Shown: positions 1-8,135, counted from the first letter of the stretch. The stretch: 37,508 bases of DNA from Dehalococcoidia bacterium (GCA_009379925.1 WHSU01000034.1:1-37508); one strand, 5' to 3'. Notes: generated by a model not told the origin, from the letters alone. Made by a program: numbers and translations.

Positions 1-1829
1 AGAAGATGAAGAACGGCAGCGTCGCCACGCCGTAGTTGGCGTGCGAGGTGCCGGACGCGATAAACGACGACATCGAGCCGGCCTCGGTGATCCCCTCCTC
101 GAGGATCTGGCCCGAGGTCATCTCCCGGTAGTAGAGCAGGCTGCCCGAATCCACCGGCTCGTAGAGCTGGCCGTGCGAGGAGTAGATGCCGAAGGAGCGG
201 AAGAGCGGCTCCATGCCGAACGTGCGCGCCTCGTCCGGGATGATCGGCACCACGTGCTTGCCCAGCGCCTCGTCGCGCAGCAGCGCCGAGAGCATGCGCA
301 CGAACACCATCGTTGTGCTCGCCTCGCGGTCCCCGCTCCCGGTGTAGAACTCGGCGAAGATGTCGTCCGCCGGCGCCCGCAGCGGGCTCGGCGTCGAGGT
401 ACGCACCGGCAGGTAGCCGCCGAGCGCCCGCCGTCGCGCGTGCAGGTAGTGCGCCTCCGGGCTGTCCGGCCCCGGGCGGTAGAGCGGCGCCCCGCTCACC
501 TCGGCGTCCGAGAGCGGGATGTCGAAGCGGTCGCGGAAGGCCAGCAGCTCCTCGTCGTTGAGCTGCTTCTGCTGGTGCGTGATGTTCTTGCCCTCGCCGG
601 CCTCGCCGAGCCCGTAGCCCTTGATGGTGCGCGCGAGGATCACGGTCGGGGAGCCCTGGTGCTCGCTGGCGGCCTTGTAGGCGGCATGCACTTTGTCCGG
701 GTCGTGCCCGCCGACGCGCATGCGCCACAGCTGGTCGTCGCTCAGGTGCGACACCATTTGCAGCAGGCGCTCGTCGACGCCGTAGAAGTTCTCGCGGATG
801 TAGGCGCCGCCGGCCACGGTGTACTTCTGGTACTCCCCGTCCACCACCTCGCCCATGCGGCGGGTGAGCAGCCCCTCGTCGTCGCGCGCGAGCAGCGCGT
901 CCCACTCGCTGCCCCACAGCACCTTGAGCACGTTCCAGCCCACGCCGCGGAACACCGCCTCCAGCTCCTGCACGATCTGCCCGTTGCCGCGCACCGGCCC
1001 GTCGAGGCGCTGCAGGTTGCAGTTGATGACGAAGATCAGGTTGTCGAGGCCCTCGCGCGCCGCCAGCGAGATCGCCCCCAGCGACTCCGGCTCGTCCGTC
1101 TCCCCATCGCCGAGGAAGCACCACACCTTCTGGCCGCCCGGCTTCTTCAGCCCGCGGTCCTCCAGGTAGCGCATGAAGCGCGCCTGGTAGATGGCGAGGA
1201 TCGGCCCCAACCCCATCGAGACCGTGGGGAACTGCCAGAAGTCCGGCATCAGCCAGGGGTGGGGGTAGGACGCGATCCCCTCATCGGCGAACTCGCGCCG
1301 AAAGTGGTGCAGCGCCCGAGGCGGCAGCCGCCCCTCGAGGTAGGCGCGCGCGTAGATCCCCGGCGAGGCGTGGCCCTGGATGTAGAGCAGGTCCGGGCCG
1401 TCCGGGTGCTCCGGGCCACGGAAGAAGTGGTTGAAGCCGACCTCGTAGAGCGTCGCCGCCGAGGCGTAGGTCGAGATGTGCCCGCCGATGCCGTGCGACT
1501 TGGTGTTCGCCTCGGACACCATCGCCATCGCGTTCCAGCGGATGATGCTCTTGATGCGCCGCTCCAGCTCGCGGTCGCCCGGGAACTCCGGCTGCCGCTC
1601 GGCCGAGATGGTGTTGACGTACGGGGTCTTCGAGGTGACCGGCAGCGCCACCCCCGTGCGCTGCGCCTCGATCTGCAACGCCTGCAACAACCGGCTCGCC
1701 CGCCCCACCCCCCGCCCGCGCACCACGTCGCGCAGCGAGTCCAGCCAGTCCTGTGTCTCCAGCCACTCCGTCGTGTCCGGGGCAGCGACATCCGTCTCGC
1801 CGGCCGCCGGCCGTGTGTCCGTGCTCATC
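1..1829 (-). CDS. aceE: Pyruvate dehydrogenase E1 component, homodimeric type (3' end beyond the window)
   Basis: Thiamine-diphosphate enzyme that decarboxylates pyruvate and passes the acetyl group to the lipoyl arm of E2 in the cytosolic pyruvate dehydrogenase complex. I translated the minus strand myself: it opens MSTDTRPAAGETDVAAPD and stays open for 609 codons to the window edge. Recognisable stretches are SKTPYVNTI and NAMAMVSEAN near the N-terminus, KSHGIGGHISTYASAATLYE, and the ThDP/metal motif GDGETDEPESLGAI followed by NCNLQRLDGPVRGNGQ. These belong to the roughly 890-residue single-chain E1 family (AceE), not the alpha/beta heterotetramer. The C-terminal third is missing only because the window begins inside the gene. 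The ATG has a modest purine-rich ribosome site (AAGGGCGG) just upstream. lipB and lipA, which supply lipoate to such complexes, lie nearby on the other strand. All long plus-strand frames here are antisense shadows. Confidence 0.95.
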
Positions 1830-1873
1830 CGCCCTTGAGGTCCTCTCGTGCGCCGTCAGCCCACGCTCAAACC

Positions 1874-1879
1874 AGCCTA
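1874..1879 (-). promoter_or_regulatory. Candidate -10 element for aceE
   Basis: Read on the minus strand this is TAGGCT, a TANNNT-type -10 hexamer about 45 bases before the aceE ATG. I see no convincing -35 at 17 bases. The rest of the divergent 1830-2028 interval shows no gene. Confidence 0.3.
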
Positions 1880-2028
1880 GACCATATGCCCGCTGGCCGG
1901 GAACGCGACTGTGGTCGGCCCTGCGATCACATGCTCTCGTCGGCCGAGATCGCCTTCAACGGCGTCGAAGCGTGAGCGTCATCGCCTGACGTCGCACAAT
2001 GTCACCACAGCCATCGAGGGGAGCCGCC

Positions 2029-2808
2029 GTGCGTTTCCGTCCGTGCATCGACCTGCATGAGGGCAAGGTGAAGCAGATCGTCGGCGCGACGCTCGGCGAG
2101 GGCGCCGCCGCGCCTGTCACGAACTTCGAGACGGACCGCGCCGCAGCGGACTTCGCCCGCCTCTACCAGCGCGATGGGCTGGCCGGCGGGCACGTGATCA
2201 TGCTTGGCCCCGGCAACGCGGAGGCCGCACGCTCTGCCCTGGAGGCGTATCCCGGCGGGATGCAGGTGGGCGGGGGTGTCACGCCCGAGAACGCGCTGGA
2301 CTACCTGCGGGCGGGCGCCAGCCACGTCATCGTCACGTCCTACGTCTTCAGCGAGGGACGCGTCGACTACGACAACCTGAAGCGAGTGGTCGACGCCGTC
2401 GGACGCGAGCGACTGGTGCTCGACCTCAGTTGTCTGCCTCGCGACGGCCTCTACTACGTCGCCACCGACCGCTGGCAGCGCCTCACGGACCTCACGGTCG
2501 ACGCGGCGAACCTCGAACGCCTCGCCGGGTCTTGCGACGAGTTCCTGGTGCACGCCGTCGCCGTCGAGGGGCAGCGGAGCGGCGTCGACCAGGACCTGGT
2601 CCGCCTGCTGGGCGAGGCATCGCCGCTCCCGACGACCTACGCCGGGGGCGCCAGCAGCATCGAGGACCTCGACCTGGTCCGCGACCTGGGCGGCGGCCGC
2701 GTCGACCTCACGATCGGTAGCGCGCTCGACATCTTCGGCGGAGACGTCCCCTACGACGCGGTCGTGGCGTGGCAGCGGGCCGAAGAGGCGCGGCAGGGCG
2801 ACGCCTGA
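2029..2808 (+). CDS. hisA: HisA-type isomerase (ProFAR isomerase), eukaryotic-like form
   Basis: Likely 1-(5-phosphoribosyl)-5-[(5-phosphoribosylamino)methylideneamino]imidazole-4-carboxamide isomerase, the fourth step of histidine synthesis, a cytosolic TIM barrel. The N-terminus FRPCIDLHEGKVKQIVGATL, the central VGGGVTPENALDYL, LVLDLSCLPRDGLYYVATD and KWQ-like WQRLTDLTVDA, and the C-terminal TIGSALDIFGG follow the fungal/plant HIS6 pattern rather than the usual bacterial HisA. The start is placed at GTG 2029 because a strong GGGGAG Shine-Dalgarno sits 5 bases upstream and homology begins there; an in-frame ATG at 1999 would add ten unconserved residues. At 259 residues it has the HIS6 length. 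No other his gene is nearby, so it is not in a his operon here. lipB follows after 24 bases. Confidence 0.85.
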   Translation: MRFRPCIDLHEGKVKQIVGATLGEGAAAPVTNFETDRAAADFARLYQRDGLAGGHVIMLGPGNAEAARSALEAYPGGMQVGGGVTPENALDYLRAGASHVIVTSYVFSEGRVDYDNLKRVVDAVGRERLVLDLSCLPRDGLYYVATDRWQRLTDLTVDAANLERLAGSCDEFLVHAVAVEGQRSGVDQDLVRLLGEASPLPTTYAGGASSIEDLDLVRDLGGGRVDLTIGSALDIFGGDVPYDAVVAWQRAEEARQGDA

Positions 2809-2819
2809 GCCGTCCGCGC

Positions 2820-2825
2820 TACACT
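2820..2825 (+). promoter_or_regulatory. Candidate leaderless promoter -10 for lipB
   Basis: TACACT ends 7 bases before the lipB ATG. With normal -10 to +1 spacing, transcription would begin at or next to the start codon, and no Shine-Dalgarno is seen before lipB. This is inferred from spacing only; read-through from hisA is also possible. Confidence 0.35.
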
Positions 2826-2832
2826 CGACTCG

Positions 2833-3609
2833 ATGCCACACGGAGCCACCGAGGTCACCCTCCACCGCGCCACCGCCGTCGACTATGACGCGGGCCGAGC
2901 GTGGCAGCACGCGGCCTGGCAGGCCGTGCTCGATGCCCGACACCGAGGTGTACCGGCGCCGGAAGCGCTCGCGCTCGTCGAGCACACGCCCGTCTACACC
3001 ATGGGCGCCCGAGGCGGCCGCCGGCACCTCCTCGCAGCCCCGGCAGCCCTCCAGGCGCGCGGCGCGCGCGTCGTGGACACCGACCGCGGCGGCGACATCA
3101 CGTTCCATGGTCCCGGGCAACTGGTGGCCTACCCCATCCTGGACCTGAACGCGCGAGGTCTGCGCGCCGCAGACTACGTCCGTGCGCTGGAGCAATGCGT
3201 GATCGACTCGCTCGCCCCGTTCGGCATCGAGGGCAGTCGCCGTCCCGGCTACCCCGGTGTCTGGGTCGACGACCGAGGCCTCGATGCGAAGGTCGCGGCC
3301 GTCGGCGTGCGCATCCAGCGGGGAGTCTCACGCCACGGGCTCGCCCTCAACGTCACCACCGACCTCGCCTGGTTCGACGCCATCGTCCCGTGCGGCATTG
3401 CCGGCGCCCCGGTCACCTCGATGGCGCGCGTCCTCGATGCGCCGCCCGACGTCGATCGAGTCCTCAAGGCGTTCAGCGCCGCCTTCGAGCGCGTGTTCGA
3501 CGCGGTCCTGGTGGAGCCCTCCCTTTCCGACTCCCTTCTCCCACCGCCCGGGGGAGGGGCCGGGGCCGGGGGTGAGGGCGTGCGCCCGCGGATCGAGGTC
3601 CCCGCATGA
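2833..3609 (+). CDS. lipB: Octanoyl-[acyl carrier protein]:protein N-octanoyltransferase LipB
   Basis: Moves octanoate from acyl carrier protein to the lipoyl domains of E2 and glycine-cleavage H proteins, the first step of lipoate assembly. The family signature RGGDITFHGPGQLVAYP is present, then KVAAVGVRIQRGVSRHG with the catalytic lysine at about residue 153 and IVPCGI with the acyl-thioester cysteine at about 187. Length is 258 residues, slightly long because the last 25 or so residues (SDSLLPPPGGGAGAGGEG) are encoded by a GC-rich inverted-repeat element and look like an appended low-complexity tail. The gene overlaps lipA by the 4-base ATGA, which argues for translational coupling. The start shows no ribosome site but has a -10-like hexamer immediately upstream. 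Confidence 0.95.
   Translation: MPHGATEVTLHRATAVDYDAGRAWQHAAWQAVLDARHRGVPAPEALALVEHTPVYTMGARGGRRHLLAAPAALQARGARVVDTDRGGDITFHGPGQLVAYPILDLNARGLRAADYVRALEQCVIDSLAPFGIEGSRRPGYPGVWVDDRGLDAKVAAVGVRIQRGVSRHGLALNVTTDLAWFDAIVPCGIAGAPVTSMARVLDAPPDVDRVLKAFSAAFERVFDAVLVEPSLSDSLLPPPGGGAGAGGEGVRPRIEVPA
3531..3580. repeat. GC-rich REP-like element inside the 3' end of lipB
   Basis: A C-rich run with CTCCC is mirrored by GGGGGAGGGG and continues into GGGGTGAGGG. This is the look of the small CCCTCTCC/GGAGAGGG...GGTGAGGG palindromic repeats scattered between genes in many GC-rich bacteria. It encodes a Pro/Gly-rich tail with no counterpart in LipB families. A related element lies at 9616-9668. Confidence 0.45.
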
Positions 3610-4499
3610 CGGCGCAGCGCGCTCCCTACCAGCGCGACCGCAAGCCGCCCTGGTTCAAGGCACGCTTCCCTGCGGGAGAGCGCTACGGCCACATCAAGGA
3701 CCTGATGCGCGAGCACGACCTGCACACGGTCTGCGAGGAGGCACGCTGCCCGAACATCGGCGAGTGCTTCAACGCCGGTACCGCCACGTTCATGATCCTC
3801 GGCGACACCTGCACGCGGGCGTGCGGCTTCTGCGCCGTCAACTCCGGCCGCCCGGACGGGCTCGACCTGCTGGAGCCGCTCCGCCTCGCGCGTACCGTCG
3901 AGACGCTGGGCCTCGAGTACGCCGTCATCACCTCGGTGAACCGCGACGACCTGGCGGATGGGGGCGCCGGCGTCTTCGCCGCCTGCATCCGCGCCGTCCG
4001 CCACCGCCTGCCGGACTGTCGCGTGGAAGTGCTGGTCCCGGACTTCGAGGGCGACCGGGAAGCCCTCCGCACGGTCGTCGAGGCCGGACCGGTCGTCCTC
4101 AACCACAACACCGAGACGGTGCCGCGCCTCTACCCACGCGTCCGCCCGAAGGCCCGCTACCAGCGGAGCCTGGACCTGCTGCGCGCCGTGAAGGACATCG
4201 ACCCGACGATGCCGGCGAAGTCCGGCCTCATGGTCGGCCTGGGCGAGACCATCGAGGAGCTGGAGCAGACCATCGCCGACCTCCGCGCGCACGAGGTCGA
4301 CCTGCTCACCATCGGCCAGTACCTCCGGCCCACCGCAAAGCACCTGCCGGTCGAGCGCTACGTGCACCCGGACGAGTTCGCCCACCTTCGCGACTACGCG
4401 CTTGCCCTCGGCTTCCGCCACGTCGAGTCGGGCCCGCTGGTCCGCAGCTCGTACCACGCCGGCGAACAGGCGGACGCGGCCGCTATCGGCGTGCGGTAG
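3606..4499 (+). CDS. lipA: Lipoyl synthase LipA
   Basis: Radical-SAM enzyme that inserts two sulfurs into protein-bound octanoyl groups. Two iron-sulfur cysteine sets are visible: the auxiliary cluster set C43, C48, C54 (CEEARCPNIGEC) and the SAM-cluster set C69, C73, C76 (CTRACGFC). VITSVNRDDLADGGA and NHNTETVPRLYPRVRPKARY are family-typical, and the C-terminal GPLVRSSYHA provides the conserved RSSY serine that ligates the auxiliary cluster. At 297 residues it is full length. It overlaps lipB by 4 bases, so the pair forms the complete de novo lipoylation route next to aceE. It ends with TAG, showing that TAG is an ordinary stop in this genome. Confidence 0.97.
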   Translation: MTAQRAPYQRDRKPPWFKARFPAGERYGHIKDLMREHDLHTVCEEARCPNIGECFNAGTATFMILGDTCTRACGFCAVNSGRPDGLDLLEPLRLARTVETLGLEYAVITSVNRDDLADGGAGVFAACIRAVRHRLPDCRVEVLVPDFEGDREALRTVVEAGPVVLNHNTETVPRLYPRVRPKARYQRSLDLLRAVKDIDPTMPAKSGLMVGLGETIEELEQTIADLRAHEVDLLTIGQYLRPTAKHLPVERYVHPDEFAHLRDYALALGFRHVESGPLVRSSYHAGEQADAAAIGVR

Positions 4500-4509
4500 T
4501 CCGAGGCCC

Positions 4510-5021
4510 GTGACGGTCCGGACGGCGCAGGTAGAGGACGCGGCGCGCATCGCTGACGCCACGTCGCTTCATGGCGTGAGGCATACAGCGACCTGATGCC
4601 ACAGGCGTACCTCTCCGCCCTCTCAGAGCAGGACGAGACGGCTCGCTGGGCGGGCAGCATCCATCGAGCCGCCTCGCGGCGTCGCCGCATACTCGTTGGA
4701 GAGGTAGCGGGGGCTATCGGTGGAGTGGCCGTGACCGGCGCGGACCTGGAGGATGATTCACGTGGGTTGCTCTTTCTCATGTACGTGCATCCGGAGCACT
4801 GGGGACACGGGCTCGGTCACGCGCTGATGACCGCCTGCCAGGACGCACTGCTGGAGGATCGCTTCGAGGCGGCGGTGCTCTGGGTACTGGAGGAGAATAC
4901 CCGCGCCCGAGCGTTTTACGAACGTCACGGCTGGCAGGCGGACGGCGCCCGGACGGTCGACGACTACGGTGGCGCCGCCCTCCCAGCGTTGCGGTATCAG
5001 AGTCGTCTCGTCCCGGCCTGA
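4510..5021 (+). pseudogene. GNAT-family N-acetyltransferase broken by a one-base frameshift
   Basis: The first frame starts at GTG 4510 (VTVRTAQVEDAARIAD) and soon hits TGA at 4594-4596. The downstream frame carries the rest. Read backwards from the internal ATG at 4596 it encodes HVASWREAYSDLMPQAYL, the standard continuation of this acetyltransferase family. Adding one C in the GCC/ACG junction near 4560 would give one continuous protein of about 170 residues. The acetyl-CoA region is intact: FLMYVHPEHWGHGLGHALM and ENTRARAFYERHGW. It is therefore either a recent pseudogene or an assembly error. The substrate cannot be guessed. If only the downstream frame is translated, a 141-residue protein from 4596 would lack the first strand and helix. 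Confidence 0.8.
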
Positions 5022-5070
5022 CCTGACCTCGGCCCGACTTTCCACGTCCCTCTTGCCCTCGGTCGCCCGG

Positions 5071-5464
5071 TCACCTCAGCGCCTCGAGCGGGGCGACGGT
5101 CACCGGGTCCTTCACCGCGCTCGCGAGTTGCCCATCGAGCGTGATCAGGGCGTCGGCTTGAAGCTGGGTGAGGGCGACGTACTCGGCGGTGAAGGTGTCG
5201 GCCCACCCAAACTGCTCCGCGACCTTCCAGGCGACGCTCTGAAGTACGCGGCCCGAGTAGCCGGATCCGGAGTCCGCGCACGTAGTCGAGCTGGCGCTGC
5301 GCGTCCTCCCTGGTGAACTCGCCCTGACGCACGGCCTGGTAGAGCACCGACAGCATCTGCGACCGGATCAGCGTCGGAGCTACGAGCTGGTCGGTCTCGC
5401 GAATCGTCGCCTGGTCGCGGGCCAGCCGAAGCGCTACGTCAGGACCGATCACATACCTGGTCAT
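5071..5464 (-). pseudogene. PIN-domain ribonuclease (VapC-like toxin) broken by a frameshift
   Basis: The minus strand begins MTRYVIGPDVALRLARDQ and continues through LLAPTLI-like APTLIRSQMLSVLYQAV and LDYVRGLRIRLLG. That frame then becomes nonsense, while the next frame resumes at VLQSVAWKVAEQFGWADTF and runs through EYVALTQLQADALITLDGQL to a TGA at 5071-5073. Joined, the two halves make a PIN-like protein of about 130 residues with the expected acidic residues (D9, the ADTF and LDG aspartates). The shift lies near 5245-5256 and needs +1 or -2 bases to explain. PIN proteins of this kind are usually RNases paired with an antitoxin. No intact antitoxin gene is found upstream on this strand. 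Confidence 0.75.
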
Positions 5465-5721
5465 TGCGCACTACGCCTCCCCCGCAGCCAGCCGCTTGAC
5501 CCGCGCTGAGAGCCGCCGATGGCGACACGATATGCCGTCGAGCCGAGCGCGCGGGCACAGGATCGGTCCATTCCTTCCAGAGGCGCGCGACAGCGTGGAA
5601 ATTCGAAAGCTGTAGTGCTACCCCGCCGGGCGACGGTGTCTCAGGGCTCCGAGCCACCAACCCTGCTACCGTCGCCTTCGGTCCGTGACACGCCTCGACC
5701 GACTGAGAGGGGGCGTGAGCC
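5465..5721. other. Intergenic region without a recognisable gene
   Basis: Divergent spacer between the broken PIN gene (-) and the CopD-like membrane protein (+). A minus-strand frame ending at TAG 5471-5473 encodes SARVKRLAAGEA, reminiscent of the tail of some toxin-antitoxin partners, but it has no supported start or DNA-binding part. No tRNA or clear promoter was identified. Confidence 0.4.
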
Positions 5722-6177
5722 GTGGATACGCTCGACCTGCACCTCCCGATCCGCGCCGTCCATGTGGTCGCAGCGACGCTGATCCTGGGCGGCGCCGCCA
5801 TCGTCTGGCTGCTGGCGGTGCGGACGAGCGCCGAGGCGTCACGGGCACAGGCGGAGGCCGTGCTATTCGCTGCCGAGCGCTACGAGTGGGTCTTCTGGGC
5901 ATCGGCGGCCGCGATCGTGGCCACCGGCGTCGGCAACCTCGGAGCCTTCGGTGAGGGGCTCCCCGCCCCCGACAGCGAGTGGGGCGGCACGCTGCTCGTG
6001 AAGCTGGGCGCTGTGCTGGTACTGCTCGCCGGCTCCGTCGTGCGCACGCTCACGCTTGTCCGGCTCCTCGAGGGCCGCGCGGTTCCCGGTCTGGCGGCGA
6101 TGCATCACCTCTACGCCGCCACCGCCGCTGGCGCCCTGCTCGTCGTCGTGGCCGCCGAGGTGCTCGCGCATGGCTAA
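5722..6177 (+). CDS. Small polytopic membrane protein, CopD-like
   Basis: The 151-residue protein has four hydrophobic segments, at about residues 10-32, 51-70, 88-107 and 125-149. The first follows the pattern RAVHVVAATLILGGAAIVW, which resembles helices of the CopD/copper-resistance or DUF2269-type membrane family, where the His is often a metal or heme ligand. Histidines also occur in AMHHLY between helices 3 and 4. The GTG start is supported by a GAGAGGGGG ribosome site eight bases upstream. The stop overlaps the next start by 8 bases, so it is probably cotranslated with the following membrane protein and flavoenzyme. Metal transport or a heme-related role is possible, but I cannot assign one. 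Confidence 0.7.
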   Translation: MDTLDLHLPIRAVHVVAATLILGGAAIVWLLAVRTSAEASRAQAEAVLFAAERYEWVFWASAAAIVATGVGNLGAFGEGLPAPDSEWGGTLLVKLGAVLVLLAGSVVRTLTLVRLLEGRAVPGLAAMHHLYAATAAGALLVVVAAEVLAHG

Positions 6178-6748
6178 CGGCACCGCGAGCCGGCCTCCGA
6201 CGTGGCTCGGCGCGTTCGCGCTCGGGACGTTTCACGCGTTGCTGCTCGTGTGGCTCTTCGTCTTCATCGGTTTCCGCGGCGGCGGGCTGGGTGGGGCGCT
6301 CTCGGACATCGGCACCGCGGCGGGCCTCGCCGTCTTCGCGCTGATCTGGGCCGTCGTCGGCGTGATCACCTACGCCGCGATTGTGCGCCTCCCACGCGGG
6401 ACGAGCAGCGGCTTCGTCGACTTCGTACGCGAGGGGATGTGGACCGCAGGGGTGGGCGGCGCGCTGCTCGTCGTGACGGTCGCGGCCGTCGGTGCGCTGG
6501 TCTCGCCGTTCCTTGTCGATGGCGGCTTCGACGAGCGAGCGCAGGCCCTAGGCGTCACGCTCTTCTTCGGTCTCGTGGGTGGCACGGTCGCGTTCCTGGT
6601 TGGCGCCCTGCTCGGCGGCGCGCTCACGCTCATCGACACGGCGCTGCTCGCCGTGTCACGGTGGATCGCGCCCGATCTCCCCGCTCCGAGCGTCGAGGGA
6701 GACGCGGCGTCCGAAGACCTGTCAGCCCGGGAGGCGATCGATGCCTGA
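6170..6748 (+). CDS. Four-helix membrane protein of unknown function
   Basis: It begins MANGTASRPPTWLGAFALG and is 192 residues long. The hydrophobic segments lie at about residues 12-34, 47-67, 91-114 and 127-158. The short acidic tail ends SAREAIDA and is probably cytoplasmic. I do not recognise a family and see no catalytic motif. The start was chosen at ATG 6170, since earlier in-frame codons encode arginine-rich sequence antisense-like to the preceding gene. It overlaps the preceding CDS and the following flavoenzyme by 8 bases each, which is strong evidence of one transcript and coupled translation. It may be a partner subunit of the preceding CopD-like protein. Confidence 0.75.
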   Translation: MANGTASRPPTWLGAFALGTFHALLLVWLFVFIGFRGGGLGGALSDIGTAAGLAVFALIWAVVGVITYAAIVRLPRGTSSGFVDFVREGMWTAGVGGALLVVTVAAVGALVSPFLVDGGFDERAQALGVTLFFGLVGGTVAFLVGALLGGALTLIDTALLAVSRWIAPDLPAPSVEGDAASEDLSAREAIDA

Positions 6749-8135
6749 GCGCATGGTGGTGGTCGGTGGTGTCGCGGCCGGCATGTCGGCGGCCAGCCAG
6801 GCGAGGCGCATGCGTGACGCCTCCGCGCTGGAGATCGTCGCCTTCGAGCGCTCCTCGTACGTCTCCTACTCGGCTTGCGGCGAACCCTATTACGTCGGCG
6901 GCTACGTATCGCGCATCGACGACCTCGTCGCCCGCACACCCGCCGAGTTCGCCGCCCGCGACATCGCGGTCCACACGCGCCACGAGGTGCTCGCGATCGA
7001 CACGCAGCGCGGCGAGGTGACCGTGCGCGACCTCGATGCTGGCCGCGAGGAGCGGGTGGGCTACGACACGCTGGTCTACGCCACGGGCGCGACCACCTTC
7101 CGGCCGCCCATCGAGGGCATGGACCTGGCGGGCGTCCACGAGATGCGTACGTTGAACGACGCGCTCGCCGTGCGGCGGCTGGTCGAGGCGGGTGCGCGTC
7201 GCGCGGTCGTCGTCGGAGGTGGCTACATCGGGGTAGAGATGGCGGAGGCGTTCCACCGCTCGGGCATCCCGACCACCATCGTCACCGCCAGCTCTTCGCT
7301 GCTCGAGCCGCAGTTCGACCCCGACATGGGCGACCTCGTGCTGCAGGCCGCGCGCAACATGGGCATCGAGGTGCACACGGGCCGTCAGGTCGAGACGCTG
7401 CACGGCGAGGACGGCCACGTGACGGGGGTGGGGTGCGCCGCCGAGGCGGACGCCGATGCGGGGGACGGGCAGCGCGAGTTCGTAGGGGACGTCGTCGTGG
7501 TCCTCGGCCTCGGGTCGCGGCCCGTGGTTGAACTGGCTCAGGACTCGGGCATCCCGTTGGGCGAGAGCGGCGCGGTCTGGGTCGACGACCGCCAGCGCAC
7601 GAGGGTGGACGGCGTCTGGGCCGCGGGTGACTGCGCGGAGGCGACCCACCGCCTCACGGGCCAGCCGGTGAACTACCACCTCGGCACCATCGCAAACAAG
7701 CAGGGCCGCGTGGCCGGCATCAACATCGGTGGCGGCGACATCCGCTTCCCAGGGGTGCTGGGCACGGCCATCACGCGGCTCTGCGACCTGGAGGTCGCGC
7801 GCACAGGCCTCACGGAGGCCGAAGCACGCACCGCCGGACTCGACTACGTCACCGACACCTTCAGCACCACCACGACGTCCGGCTACTGGCCGGACGCGGA
7901 GCGGATGCGGATGAAGGTGCTCGCCGAACGCGGTTCGGGCCGCCTGCTGGGTGCCCAGATCGTGGGCGGCCCGGGCGCCGGCAAACGCATCGACACGGTA
8001 GCGATGGCGCTGTGGAACGAGATGCGCGTCGACGATGTGTCGATGGTCGACCTCTCGTACGCGCCGCCGTTCTCGGGCGTCTGGGACCCGGTGCTGCTCG
8101 GCGCGTGGCGCCTGAAGGGCACACTGACCAGCTGA
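6741..8135 (+). CDS. FAD/NAD(P)-dependent CoA-disulfide reductase-type oxidoreductase
   Basis: The 464-residue flavoprotein belongs to the pyridine-nucleotide disulfide oxidoreductase superfamily. The N-terminal FAD fingerprint is VVVGGVAAGMSAASQ. The single active cysteine, about C46, occurs in SYSACGEPYYVGG, the signature of the CoA-disulfide reductase, NADH oxidase and peroxidase branch, rather than a CxxxxC pair. A second Rossmann motif, VVVGGGYIGVEMAE, binds NAD(P)H, and VWAAGDCAE is the second FAD contact. The C-terminal dimerisation domain is complete and includes YAPPFSGVWDP. Likely activities are reduction of CoA disulfide, sulfane sulfur or oxygen; sequence alone does not separate them. 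No rhodanese domain is fused. It is coupled by overlap to two membrane proteins, suggesting a membrane-associated redox unit. Confidence 0.88.
   Translation: MPERMVVVGGVAAGMSAASQARRMRDASALEIVAFERSSYVSYSACGEPYYVGGYVSRIDDLVARTPAEFAARDIAVHTRHEVLAIDTQRGEVTVRDLDAGREERVGYDTLVYATGATTFRPPIEGMDLAGVHEMRTLNDALAVRRLVEAGARRAVVVGGGYIGVEMAEAFHRSGIPTTIVTASSSLLEPQFDPDMGDLVLQAARNMGIEVHTGRQVETLHGEDGHVTGVGCAAEADADAGDGQREFVGDVVVVLGLGSRPVVELAQDSGIPLGESGAVWVDDRQRTRVDGVWAAGDCAEATHRLTGQPVNYHLGTIANKQGRVAGINIGGGDIRFPGVLGTAITRLCDLEVARTGLTEAEARTAGLDYVTDTFSTTTTSGYWPDAERMRMKVLAERGSGRLLGAQIVGGPGAGKRIDTVAMALWNEMRVDDVSMVDLSYAPPFSGVWDPVLLGAWRLKGTLTS

Noticed and set aside
41-1975. A 644-residue plus-strand frame opposite aceE
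   Set aside because: Its arginine/valine/histidine-rich composition is typical of antisense shadow frames in GC-rich DNA, and the minus strand encodes AceE.
2002-4562. Long minus-strand frames (397 and 437 residues) opposite hisA, lipB and lipA
   Set aside because: Antisense shadows of three clearly recognisable enzymes; no family pattern in them.
4557-4600. Programmed frameshift in the GNAT gene
   Set aside because: No slippery heptamer or downstream pseudoknot is seen, and the shift is in a short CC run typical of a simple deletion.
5471-5545. Antitoxin gene upstream of the PIN gene
   Set aside because: Only a short tail (SARVKRLAAGEA) looks familiar; no start codon, ribosome site or DNA-binding part is in frame.
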